Positions 1 through 5,817 of a stretch of 17,016 nucleotides of DNA are shown one piece after another. The DNA comes from Candidatus Micrarchaeum sp. (GTDB lineage: Archaea > SpSt-1190 > DYHY01), in contig DYHY01000012.1 of the NCBI GenBank assembly GCA_020723935.1, positions 18,860 to 35,875 of the forward strand, given 5' to 3'. The position numbers were made by a program, and so were the translations under genes. Under the pieces are notes generated by a model, which was not told the origin of the DNA, did not search any database, and was given only the letters and a program-made list of their open reading frames with translations. Numbering within the stretch: the first letter of the stretch is position 1; every line of letters starts with the position of its first letter.

Positions 1-73
1 CGTGGAAGCCGTACTTCTCCCTGTAGCCGTCCTTGAGGCCCCTCACCCTCTTCTCCTGCGCGCCGTATCTCAT
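1..73 (-). CDS. sufB: SufB, Fe-S cluster scaffold subunit (N-terminal 24 residues only)
   Basis: This is the 5' end of a leftward gene cut off by the window edge. The visible protein starts MRYGAQEKRVRGLKDGYREK and goes on to YGFH. A tyrosine-rich 'KYGF' stretch near the N-terminus is typical of SufB, the scaffold protein that builds Fe-S clusters with the SufC ATPase. The ATG overlaps the stop codon of sufC by four bases (ATGA), so translation is probably coupled. The assignment rests mostly on this position directly after sufC and only secondarily on the short peptide. SufD, which is a paralogue, is the alternative. Confidence 0.7.
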   Translation of the reverse strand, partial: MRYGAQEKRVRGLKDGYREKYGFH

Positions 74-855
74 TTCCGCCGGGGCCCCCCCCTTTCCCTG
101 AGCCAGCCGTAGCCCTTGGCTTCCAGGGTGCGCGCCAGCGCCGGCCCGCCGCTCCTGACGATCCGCCCGCCCAGCATGACGTGCACGTGGTCGGGGGCGA
201 GGTAGCGCAGGATCCTGTGGTAGTGCGTTATGACGAGCGAACCGAAGGACGGGCCGCTCATCCTCTTCACGGCGAGCGCGACGATCTTCAAGGAATCAAT
301 GTCTAGGCCCGAGTCGGTCTCGTCCAGGACTGCGATCTTGGGGGCGAGGAGCATCATCTGCAGGACCTCCGCCCTCTTCTTCTCGCCGCCCGAGAAGCCC
401 TCATTGAGGTACCGTTCTAGGAAGCCGGAATCCATTTTGAGGACCTTGAGCTTCTCCTCGACGATGTCCCTGAACTCTACGACCGAGAGGAGGTCGCCCC
501 TCTTCTCGGTCCTGCCCTGGACGCTGTTCATCGCGGAGCGCAGGAACCCAGAGAACGTGACGCCGGGAATCTCCGTCGGATACTGCATCGCGAGGAAGAG
601 GCCGGCCTTCGCCCGCTCGTCGGTCTCAAGCTTCGAGACGTCCTTCCCGCCGAAGATTATCCTCCCGTCCGTGACCTCGTATTTTGGATGGCCGAGTATG
701 GTGTTAGCGAGGGTGCTCTTCCCGCTGCCGTTGGGGCCCATTATCGCGTGGGCTTCGCCCTGCCGGACCGAAAGGTCCAGGCCCGTGAGTATCTCCTTGC
801 TTTCCACGCTCACGTGCAGGCCCTTTATCTCGAGGGAAAAGCCCGTTTTTGCCAT
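70..855 (-). CDS. sufC: SufC, ABC-type ATPase of the SUF Fe-S cluster assembly system
   Basis: Cytosolic ATPase that drives Fe-S cluster assembly on the SufB(D) scaffold. Counting from the ATG at 855 the protein has 261 residues, the usual SufC length. Visible motifs are Walker A GPNGSGKST (40-48), ABC signature SGGEKKR (155-161), Walker B with LDETDSGLD (177-185) and the H-loop ITHYHR (209-214). The 'DETDSGLD' form and FSGGEKKR are characteristic of SufC rather than of transporter ATPases. A TTG four codons upstream (867) is possible, but the TATA-like box at 886-894 places transcription start near 863, which favours the ATG. It is the first gene of a leftward operon and is followed by sufB with an ATGA overlap. 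Its promoter lies back to back with that of the divergent HxlR-type regulator. Confidence 0.95.
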   Translation of the reverse strand: MAKTGFSLEIKGLHVSVESKEILTGLDLSVRQGEAHAIMGPNGSGKSTLANTILGHPKYEVTDGRIIFGGKDVSKLETDERAKAGLFLAMQYPTEIPGVTFSGFLRSAMNSVQGRTEKRGDLLSVVEFRDIVEEKLKVLKMDSGFLERYLNEGFSGGEKKRAEVLQMMLLAPKIAVLDETDSGLDIDSLKIVALAVKRMSGPSFGSLVITHYHRILRYLAPDHVHVMLGGRIVRSGGPALARTLEAKGYGWLRERGGPRRK

Positions 856-885
856 AATTTGTAGCAAGTACAGTTTCTATACCGC

Positions 886-894
886 CCTTTTATC
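886..894 (-). promoter_or_regulatory. TATA-like box of the suf operon
   Basis: On the minus strand this reads ATAAAAGGG. It is centred about 35 bases before the sufC ATG, so the predicted leader is about 8 bases. It sits only about 12 bases from the hxlR TATA box on the other strand, so a single bound regulator could cover both promoters. Confidence 0.5.
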
Positions 895-906
895 GTTTGC
901 GGTTGC

Positions 907-915
907 TTTTTATTA
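907..915 (+). promoter_or_regulatory. TATA-like box of the HxlR-type regulator gene
   Basis: TTTTTATTA centred 28 bases before the ATG at 939. The predicted transcript would be leaderless, the common arrangement in this window. Confidence 0.5.
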
Positions 916-938
916 CCAGGTACTGAACCCTATCCGCA

Positions 939-1268
939 ATGGCGCAACGGCAGCAGCATCAGTATCCTCAGCAGGAGCATCCGGACGCGGTCACCTGCCC
1001 GATCTTCGACATCCTCGCCGTCTTCGAGAAGAAGTGGGCACTGGCCGTCCTCAAGGAGATCTACCGCGGGACGAGCAAGTTCAACGACCTGAAGCGGCGC
1101 CTGCACGGGATAAACCCCTCCATCCTCTCGCGGCGCCTCGCGGAGCTGGAGAAGCGCCAGCTGATACAGCGGAAGGTCTCTGCGGGCAGGCCCGTCGCGA
1201 TCGAATATTCCCTCACCGAGAGGAGCCGCCACCTTTTCACATGCTGGCCGATGAAGAGGGGGAGCTAA
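939..1268 (+). CDS. HxlR/DUF24-family winged-helix transcriptional regulator (probably frameshifted near its 3' end)
   Basis: Residues 18-95 match the HxlR fold in order. VTCPIFDILAVFEKKW carries the N-terminal cysteine (C20). It is followed by a helix, SKFNDLKRRLHGINPSILSRRL (recognition helix region), LIQRKV, and a wing ending in YSLTER. In HxlR proteins such as HypR this first cysteine senses redox or electrophile stress, so a similar role is possible here. The gene is divergent from sufC with 83 bases between start codons, which suggests it controls suf or itself. After SLTERSRHLF the reading frame gives a short unconvincing tail (TCWPMKRGS) and stops. The -1 frame instead continues for about 55 codons into a zinc-ribbon-like sequence (1241-1405). 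Adding one base in the TTTT run at 1234-1237 would join the two into a 155-residue protein. Confidence 0.85.
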   Translation: MAQRQQHQYPQQEHPDAVTCPIFDILAVFEKKWALAVLKEIYRGTSKFNDLKRRLHGINPSILSRRLAELEKRQLIQRKVSAGRPVAIEYSLTERSRHLFTCWPMKRGS

Positions 1269-1405
1269 GCCCCCCGGGGGCTTTTCTGGTCCGTCCCTGC
1301 CCGCGCTGCGGGGCGCGGATGGCGAATATCAACGGCAGCTTCAGGTCGACATGCCGCAACTGCAGGTCCAAGGACTCTTGCTGCGACCAGGCTGGGCCAG
1401 CTTAG
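1241..1405 (+). pseudogene. Zinc-ribbon-like C-terminal segment, probably the out-of-frame end of the HxlR-type gene
   Basis: Read from the ATG at 1241 this frame gives 54 residues that include CPRC, 14 intervening residues, then CRNC, and a further CC pair. A Cx2C-x14-Cx2C spacing is what a zinc ribbon needs. It overlaps the 3' end of the HxlR-type gene in the -1 frame and has no promoter of its own that I can see. Two readings are possible: the tail of the regulator separated by a one-base loss, or a separate small zinc-ribbon protein translated by coupling. I favour the first, because joining at the T run gives a continuous helix (LTERSRHLFHMLADEE) as in other HxlR proteins. Confidence 0.5.
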
Positions 1406-1515
1406 ACCGCCGGTAGCTGGAGAAAATCGCCCGGCCCGCCAGCTGCTCTCACCCGTAGCCCATCCAGCGCCCCGCCGTCCGGCCGGAGCCGGATGCTCTG
1501 CTGAGCAAGCGCTAG

Positions 1516-3195
1516 CTATTCATAATTCATCCAGCCCATGTTGGACTTGATGCCGCGGTACACGCGGAAGAACGAGTTGTAGGAGAACCAGCTCGCGCGG
1601 CGCAGGCGCGTGTCGAAGGTCTTTGGCACGTCGTTCCCGAAGAACTCCAGGACCGGCGTCATGCCCGCGAGGAACTTCCCCCTCCAGTCTATCGCCGACC
1701 TGTAGACGCCCGCATCCCCCCCTGCCTTGGGGTTGAACCAGTCGGAAAGGCCCTTGACGATGGAGGCCTTGGCCTGCGCCGGGGTCTTGCCCTTCTCCAT
1801 TTCCTCGGCGCCTATCTCCTCGGCGAGCCTGCTTATCTCCGCCTTCTCCTCGGCCGTGAGCGACCCCTTGGCCTTGAGCTCCTTGTACCTGTCCTTGCTC
1901 CTCTCGTCCTTGGTCTGGGCGATGCCCATCTCGGCGAGGTCCGAGTCGTTGTACCCGCCGTAGGTCTTCATTATCGTTGCGAAGTCGTTGTTCTGGAGCG
2001 TTAGCTTGCCCTTGAGCTTCCTCTTGTCGTCCTCGTGCATGACGCCGTACGTTATTACCGTGAAGCCGCGCACGAACTTGTTCCCCTGCAGCTCCGGGTT
2101 GTAGGACATCAGGAGCTGGATCGTTATGCACGGGATCCAGGGCTTCATCCTGTCCATGACTATCGGCCACTTCTGCTCGGGGTCGTAGTACATCTCCGTG
2201 ACGGTGTAGGCCATCGGGGCGAACTGCGGGAACTCCTCGGCGAAGATGCCGAACTGGGCGTCCATCTCCTCGTAGGGGATTATCATCTTCTCCGCCTCCT
2301 GGATGTTCCTCGTCGCCCACCTCATGTAGAGCTGCAGGTTCGCCCTCTGCTGGTTGAGGTTGTTGACGATCGACTCGTACGTGCGCTGCACGAAGGACTT
2401 GTATTCGATGCGCCAGTTGATATATTCCTGGACCTTGCGCTTGAGGTAGTTGGCCACCGCCGGGTTGAGCTCCTCGCTCTTCACGAACTCCTCGGCCTGC
2501 TTCTCCATGTCGGCCTTGACGGCGTCCAACCACTTCCTTTGGAAGTCGCCCTCAGACTCCCTGTCGCCCTTCTTGAGCCCGAGCAGCTCCGGCTTCTTCT
2601 CGTCGAGGCGGTAGAACCACGTGAGCGCGCTCCTGACGATCGGCACTTGGTGGGCGAGGGCCGACCAGCTCCTCGACGGGCCGCCGTAGTTGTCCACGAA
2701 CAGGCCCTTCACCTGCTCGGGGCTGTTGTTCTGGAACGCGTTCCTCTGCTCGCGGATCTTTTCGAGGTCGCTTTCCAGGTTGAGTATGACTGTCTTGAGG
2801 GTCTGGACAGTGGCCATCATCTCGCGCGCGTCCTTCCTCTGGAAGGACTGCTTGCCGAGCATGTCGCCCTGGACCCTGCTCATGGGCGAGAAGGCGATGC
2901 CCTCGCGCACCTTGATGTATTCCCACCACAGGCCCGTCGTCCCGCACATGTAGTCGGCTATCGTGTGGAAGATGGGCTCGGGGAGCGGCACGCCGAAGAT
3001 GAGCGCGTGGGGCTGCCATTGGGCGTTGTCCCAGGTGTTCCAGCGGCCCCAGTAGCCCCATTTCTTCGCGAGGGGGTTGCTCGGGCTCGCGGAATAGACC
3101 CGTCCCTTGAGAGGCCCTGTCCCGGAGTCGTAATACATCTTCTCCAGGAAATCGTCGAGAGTGACTCTGCCTTGCTTGGGACCTTCGTCAGCCAT
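1516..3195 (-). CDS. Unrecognised 559-residue Trp-rich, helix-rich protein
   Basis: I do not recognise this protein. It has 559 residues and no signal peptide or clear membrane span, so it is probably cytosolic or peripheral. Residues 45-100 are very aromatic, with five Trp between 46 and 60 and a WW pair at 90-91. Residues 121-155 and roughly 218-305 are charged, long-helix sequence with coiled-coil character. Residues 430-475 form another charged helical stretch (EERS/KELKAKGSLTAEEKAE). The C-terminus is aromatic again and ends NMGWMNYE. No Walker, Cys-pair or other catalytic motif is evident. A TATA-like box lies 31 bases before the ATG. Two coiled-coil genes lie directly upstream on the same strand, so a structural complex of the three is plausible. 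It ends in TAG, and codon use matches its neighbours. Confidence 0.9.
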   Translation of the reverse strand: MADEGPKQGRVTLDDFLEKMYYDSGTGPLKGRVYSASPSNPLAKKWGYWGRWNTWDNAQWQPHALIFGVPLPEPIFHTIADYMCGTTGLWWEYIKVREGIAFSPMSRVQGDMLGKQSFQRKDAREMMATVQTLKTVILNLESDLEKIREQRNAFQNNSPEQVKGLFVDNYGGPSRSWSALAHQVPIVRSALTWFYRLDEKKPELLGLKKGDRESEGDFQRKWLDAVKADMEKQAEEFVKSEELNPAVANYLKRKVQEYINWRIEYKSFVQRTYESIVNNLNQQRANLQLYMRWATRNIQEAEKMIIPYEEMDAQFGIFAEEFPQFAPMAYTVTEMYYDPEQKWPIVMDRMKPWIPCITIQLLMSYNPELQGNKFVRGFTVITYGVMHEDDKRKLKGKLTLQNNDFATIMKTYGGYNDSDLAEMGIAQTKDERSKDRYKELKAKGSLTAEEKAEISRLAEEIGAEEMEKGKTPAQAKASIVKGLSDWFNPKAGGDAGVYRSAIDWRGKFLAGMTPVLEFFGNDVPKTFDTRLRRASWFSYNSFFRVYRGIKSNMGWMNYE

Positions 3196-3222
3196 ATTGG
3201 CTAGAGTAATCCCTCCCTGGTG

Positions 3223-3230
3223 CTTAAATA
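3223..3230 (-). promoter_or_regulatory. TATA-like box of the 559-residue protein gene
   Basis: The minus strand reads TATTTAAG, preceded by a purine-rich CGAAAAAGG that could act as the TFB recognition element. It is centred 31 bases before the ATG at 3195. The gene therefore has its own promoter although two genes lie upstream on the same strand. Confidence 0.5.
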
Positions 3231-3274
3231 CCTTTTTCGGCCAAAACCGCGGACTGCCTTCCCTTTTGTCCGGC

Positions 3275-3703
3275 TCAGTCCTTCAGCGCCTCCAAAAGCG
3301 CCGGATTTACTTTGAGCGGCCTCCCCGCTAGCTCTAGGAGCGCCGCACCGTACCTCTCCTCCTGGCCGCCCCGGTCCTTGAGCGAGGAGATCTCGTCCTC
3401 GATGCGCGCGATCTTGGCGTCCGTCTGGGAGATGCGGTAGAAGATCTCGTCGAGGCGGCTCTCCAGGCCCTCGAACCTGTCGGCGATCGCCCGCGGATGG
3501 TCCTGCGTTATCGCCTTCTCGGCGCGCTCCAGGCGCTCCTTGAGCTTCTGGGTGTTCCCCGAAGCGCTGTGGGCGAGGACCTTTAGGTCCGCGCGCGTGA
3601 GCTCCAGCTCCTCGCGCTGCTTCGAAACCACCTCGGCGAGGCGCAGGACGAGCGTCGCAACCACCGCACCTCCCTTCTCGCCCGCTTCCCCTCCGTCGCC
3701 CAC
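3275..3703 (-). CDS. Short coiled-coil protein A (142 residues), likely paralogue of the gene upstream
   Basis: Function unknown. After a Gly/Glu-rich start, residues 14-110 are mostly heptad-like helix (KQREELELTRADLK, KLKERLERAEKA, FEGLESRLDEIFYRISQTDAKIARIEDEISSLK). This is followed by a linker and the C-terminal motif KVNPALLEALKD (131-142). The neighbouring upstream protein also ends in KVN followed by a matching amphipathic segment, and both share LRL-x-EV-x-x-K near the N-terminus (here 20-28). The start is a GTG at 3703, preceded by a good Shine-Dalgarno sequence GGAGGG (3713-3718, spacing 9). This supports the start and internal translation initiation in a transcript shared with the upstream gene, whose stop lies 18 bases away. 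It is probably a partner of the 559-residue protein. Confidence 0.8.
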   Translation of the reverse strand: MGDGGEAGEKGGAVVATLVLRLAEVVSKQREELELTRADLKVLAHSASGNTQKLKERLERAEKAITQDHPRAIADRFEGLESRLDEIFYRISQTDAKIARIEDEISSLKDRGGQEERYGAALLELAGRPLKVNPALLEALKD

Positions 3704-3712
3704 GTGCTTCTT

Positions 3713-3718
3713 CCCTCC
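3713..3718 (-). promoter_or_regulatory. Shine-Dalgarno sequence for coiled-coil protein A
   Basis: GGAGGG on the minus strand, 9 bases before the GTG at 3703. It decides this non-ATG start. It also shows that internal operon genes here can use Shine-Dalgarno initiation while first genes look leaderless. Confidence 0.6.
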
Positions 3719-3721
3719 GGA

Positions 3722-4072
3722 TTATTGCTCGAGGTGCTTGAGTATCCCCTGGTTGACCTTCGGGGACGCGGGCTGCTGCTGCTGTTGCTGCTGTTGCGCG
3801 GCCCTTGTCTCGCGCAGCTTGCTCTCGAGATCCGAGACGCGCGCGAGGAGGACCGCCTTCGTCGAGTCAAACTCGGACTTGAGGCCGTCCAGCTCCGCCT
3901 TGGCCGCGGACGCATCCGACGTCTTCCTGTCGAGGGCGCTTATCTGCGACTGGAGGCCGCCGAGGCGCTTGTTGAGCACCTCTATGAGCCTGAGCATGAA
4001 CTCGTTGAGTTCAATGTCCTGCTTCTGCTGCTGCTGGGCCTGCTGCATCTGCATCTGTCTTTGGTCTGCCAT
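3722..4072 (-). CDS. Short coiled-coil protein B (116 residues) with two poly-Gln tracts
   Basis: Function unknown. The N-terminus is rich in Gln and Met (residues 4-18). Then come LRLIEVLNK (27-35), a long heptad-like helix (38-91, including LKSEFDSTKAVLLARVSDLESKL), a run of eight Gln (93-100) and the C-terminal motif KVNQGILKHLEQ (105-116). The layout is the same as in coiled-coil protein A: an N-terminal LRL-x-EV helix, a coiled coil, a linker, then an extreme C-terminal KVN motif. The two are therefore probably diverged duplicates. The Gln run is encoded by a CAG/CAA triplet repeat and may vary in length. The ATG at 4072 is the first good start. A TATA-like box at 4166-4176 implies a leader of about 70 bases, longer than for other genes here. 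Confidence 0.8.
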   Translation of the reverse strand: MADQRQMQMQQAQQQQKQDIELNEFMLRLIEVLNKRLGGLQSQISALDRKTSDASAAKAELDGLKSEFDSTKAVLLARVSDLESKLRETRAAQQQQQQQQPASPKVNQGILKHLEQ

Positions 4073-4165
4073 TATCCGTCTAACACCTTTGCTTTCCTGC
4101 AGAAGGATTCCGGAATCCGGGGAGGAACCGCAATCTCTTCCTGCGAAGGCAGACCAATTGCCGCG

Positions 4166-4176
4166 TTTTATTTATC
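4166..4176 (-). promoter_or_regulatory. TATA-like box upstream of the coiled-coil pair
   Basis: The minus strand reads GATAAATAAAA. It is centred about 99 bases before the ATG at 4072, so the 5' leader would be about 70 bases. No nearer candidate is visible. Confidence 0.35.
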
Positions 4177-4258
4177 CGTTGCCCCGGTTTTACGAAAATG
4201 TTTTAAATTGTGACTTGCTAGTGGTTTCACGTCCGGAAAACAGTACGACGGGCTTGTC

Positions 4259-4636
4259 ATGGAATTCTACGAGATAAGCGGCGACCTCGCCGACCTGGAG
4301 GCGGCGGTTCCCGGCTCCCTCGTCGCTTCCTTGGGGCGCAAGGACTTGGAGTTTGAGCCCAGGGGCGCGGGGCCGGCGGTGAAGCTCGTCCTCCCGCCGA
4401 CCGCCGGATACGACGCGGCCTAGAGCGAGATTGCAAAGGAGACATCCCCCTTCGTCCTAGTCGGCCTCGGGACGCGAAGGCCGGCCGAGTTCGGGATTTC
4501 CTACGGCCCGGAGCGCGACATTGGCCCGGCATCTTACGTCGTCTACAGGCCGGAGGGCAAGCCTTCTGCGGCGGAGATGGACACCTGCCTCAACCCCGGC
4601 CACTACCAAGTCGAGGTCTGCCACCTGCGCGAATAG
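4259..4636 (+). pseudogene. Unrecognised gene interrupted by an in-frame TAG (codon 55 of 125)
   Basis: Read from the ATG at 4259 the protein begins MEFYEISGDLADLEAAVPGS and reaches GYDAA at codon 54. It meets TAG at 4421-4423 and then continues in the same frame as SEIAKETSPFVLVGLGTRRP to a terminal TAG at 4634-4636. Third-position GC bias and normal-looking protein continue on both sides, so the two halves were probably one gene of about 124 residues. A single C-to-T change from CAG would explain the stop. A TATA-like TTTTAAATT (4201-4209) lies about 54 bases before the ATG. No family was recognised. Alternatives are a true short protein of 54 residues, readthrough, or a sequencing error. 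Confidence 0.45.
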
Positions 4637-4694
4637 GCGGGAGAACTTGTGGTTTTGGGCAAGGCATTTAACCGGCCCGCGCGGCCCGCGCCCA

Positions 4695-5067
4695 CCCGCA
4701 ACGAGGGCTACCCCCGAGGACGGAGTGTAAGCTAAAGCACGTTAGGAGGAGACGGGGGCGTTAGTACTGCGGGAAACAGGCCCCGATCGGGCGCCGCCGA
4801 AAATTGGAATGTGTAGCGGCGCCTGTGACGGGCCACCACCGATCTGTTGAAAACAGCCCTTCGCCGCCCGGAGCGCAAAAGGGCGGCGCCGATACGCCCC
4901 GACTGCGCTCCACCTAGGAAATCGCGCGACGACAATGGGACGAGGTAAATCAAGAGGGAAGAGTCCTGCGACAACGACGGTTCCCCCCTTTCTGCCCTTT
5001 CAGGCTTTCAGTTCCGCGAAGGCAAGTCCCCCTCCGGACTTACCTCGCCTGGATCCTCCGTAGAGGA
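4695..5067 (+). ncRNA. Candidate structured non-coding RNA
   Basis: No convincing protein gene spans 4640-5260, yet this stretch has nested complementarity. An outer helix pairs 4743-4751 with 4908-4916 (9 pairs, one A-A mismatch). Inside it, 4755-4760 pairs with 4895-4900. That encloses three local hairpins: 4790-4797 with 4816-4823 (8 pairs), 4844-4848 with 4852-4856, and 4862-4869 with 4881-4888 (8 pairs). A second domain is closed by 4941-4948 with 5040-5047 (8 pairs) and contains 4956-4960 with 4981-4985. A hairpin at 5054-5067 follows. A weak TATA-like CATTTAAC (4664-4671) could start an RNA near 4695. I compared it with RNase P RNA and SRP RNA but did not find their signature sequences in order. 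The strand is inferred from the promoter only, and the ends are guesses. GC-rich sequence forms some helices by chance, so covariation is needed. Confidence 0.35.
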
Positions 5068-5131
5068 CCCGTGACGATATACGCACCGTTACTATATAAT
5101 AGTTGTGTATAATATCCTGTAATGCTGCGCT

Positions 5132-5150
5132 TGCGAAACATTTTTTCGCA
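5132..5150. repeat. Inverted repeat TGCGAAA / TTTCGCA
   Basis: The arms 5132-5138 and 5144-5150 are perfectly complementary with a 5-base spacer. It lies in the AT-rich gap between the candidate RNA and the gene starting at 5265. It could be a hairpin in RNA or an operator-like site. Confidence 0.4.
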
Positions 5151-5184
5151 TTTCCGCAACATACGCGTAGATTTTCGCGCCGCT

Positions 5185-5206
5185 CCTCCGGCGCGCGCGC
5201 CGGAGG
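5185..5206. repeat. Perfect 22-base GC palindrome
   Basis: Positions 5185-5195 (CCTCCGGCGCG) are exactly complementary to 5196-5206. It lies about 30 bases upstream of the TATA-like box of the gene starting at 5265. It could be an operator, a very stable hairpin ending a transcript from the left, or a cruciform. No poly-T follows directly, so a classical terminator is not favoured. Confidence 0.6.
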
Positions 5207-5233
5207 GCTGTTCCGCCCGCTTCCTGCATAACA

Positions 5234-5242
5234 ATTAAAAGG
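5234..5242 (+). promoter_or_regulatory. TATA-like box of the gene starting at 5265
   Basis: ATTAAAAGG, centred 27 bases before the ATG at 5265. It implies a leaderless transcript and supports that start codon. Confidence 0.5.
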
Positions 5243-5264
5243 GAGATTATGTATTCATTTCAGA

Positions 5265-5815
5265 ATGGCAACAAAAATATTCGAGTCATACGCATCCGCA
5301 GTTGATGCGTCTTACGAGGGCGCGGCGCGGACGGCTGTAGCGAAGGCGGCCGGACAGAACGTCAGGCACGCGGTCAACGTGAGGCTGGGCCCCGGGCGGG
5401 GGGAATACAGCACGCTCTACCCGAATTTCACGAAGGCCGATGGGGACGCGGGGCTCGTCCCTAACGCCCTGGTCGCGCAGACGGTCGGGAACATCGGCGA
5501 CTGGAAGGACGGCCTGGACCGGGAAGCCTTCACGGCTCTCGTCGGCGAGCTCTCCGGGAAGGGGCGTACTGGGAGGCGCCGGAGGGGGGCGACAGCCCCG
5601 AATTCGACATCCACGGCGGAGGCTTGGGCCAGCAGGTCCTCACCGAGCTCGCGGGGACGTTCGGCAGGAAATATCCGGCGCGGGCCCTCGCAGGCTACCG
5701 CTTCGGGCTAGACGCCGAGGACAGCGAGAGACTGATCGAGTTCCAGGATTACGTCCCGAGCAAGGCGGCCATGGTCAGGCTCGCGAAGGTCCTTGTCCAA
5801 GGCAAGGTCCGATAA
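5265..5815 (+). pseudogene. Unrecognised gene with one -1 frameshift (about 183 residues if restored)
   Basis: The protein starts MATKIFESYASAVDASYEGA and reads well to VGELSGKG near 5564. Beyond that the same frame becomes Arg-rich nonsense and stops at 5711. The -1 frame then takes over with AYWEAPEGGDSPEFDIHGGG and continues to VPSKAAMVRLAKVLVQGKVR, ending with TAA at 5813-5815. Adding one G to the GGGG run at 5561-5564 makes a continuous 183-residue protein. No signal peptide or membrane span is seen and no family was recognised. It converges with the gene ending at 5818, with two bases between the stops. Pseudogene, programmed -1 slippage at G-GGG and sequencing error cannot be separated from one sequence. 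Confidence 0.55.
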
Positions 5816-5817
5816 GG

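Noticed and set aside
230-1405. Long rightward frame across the sufC region
   Set aside because: It is antisense to sufC, low in domain-like sequence and Ser/Arg-rich. Only its last 54 codons, past the HxlR-type gene, look real.
2035-3204. Long rightward frame antisense to the 559-residue protein
   Set aside because: Its composition (His/Leu/Val/Arg-rich, repetitive) is the mirror of GC-rich codon bias on the other strand.
4640-5264. RNase P RNA or SRP RNA
   Set aside because: Isolated matches to short conserved words (GGTAAA, an AGGAAAT) are in the wrong order for RNase P. No GGAAG/AGCAG helix 8 signature of SRP RNA was found on either strand. Left as unclassified.
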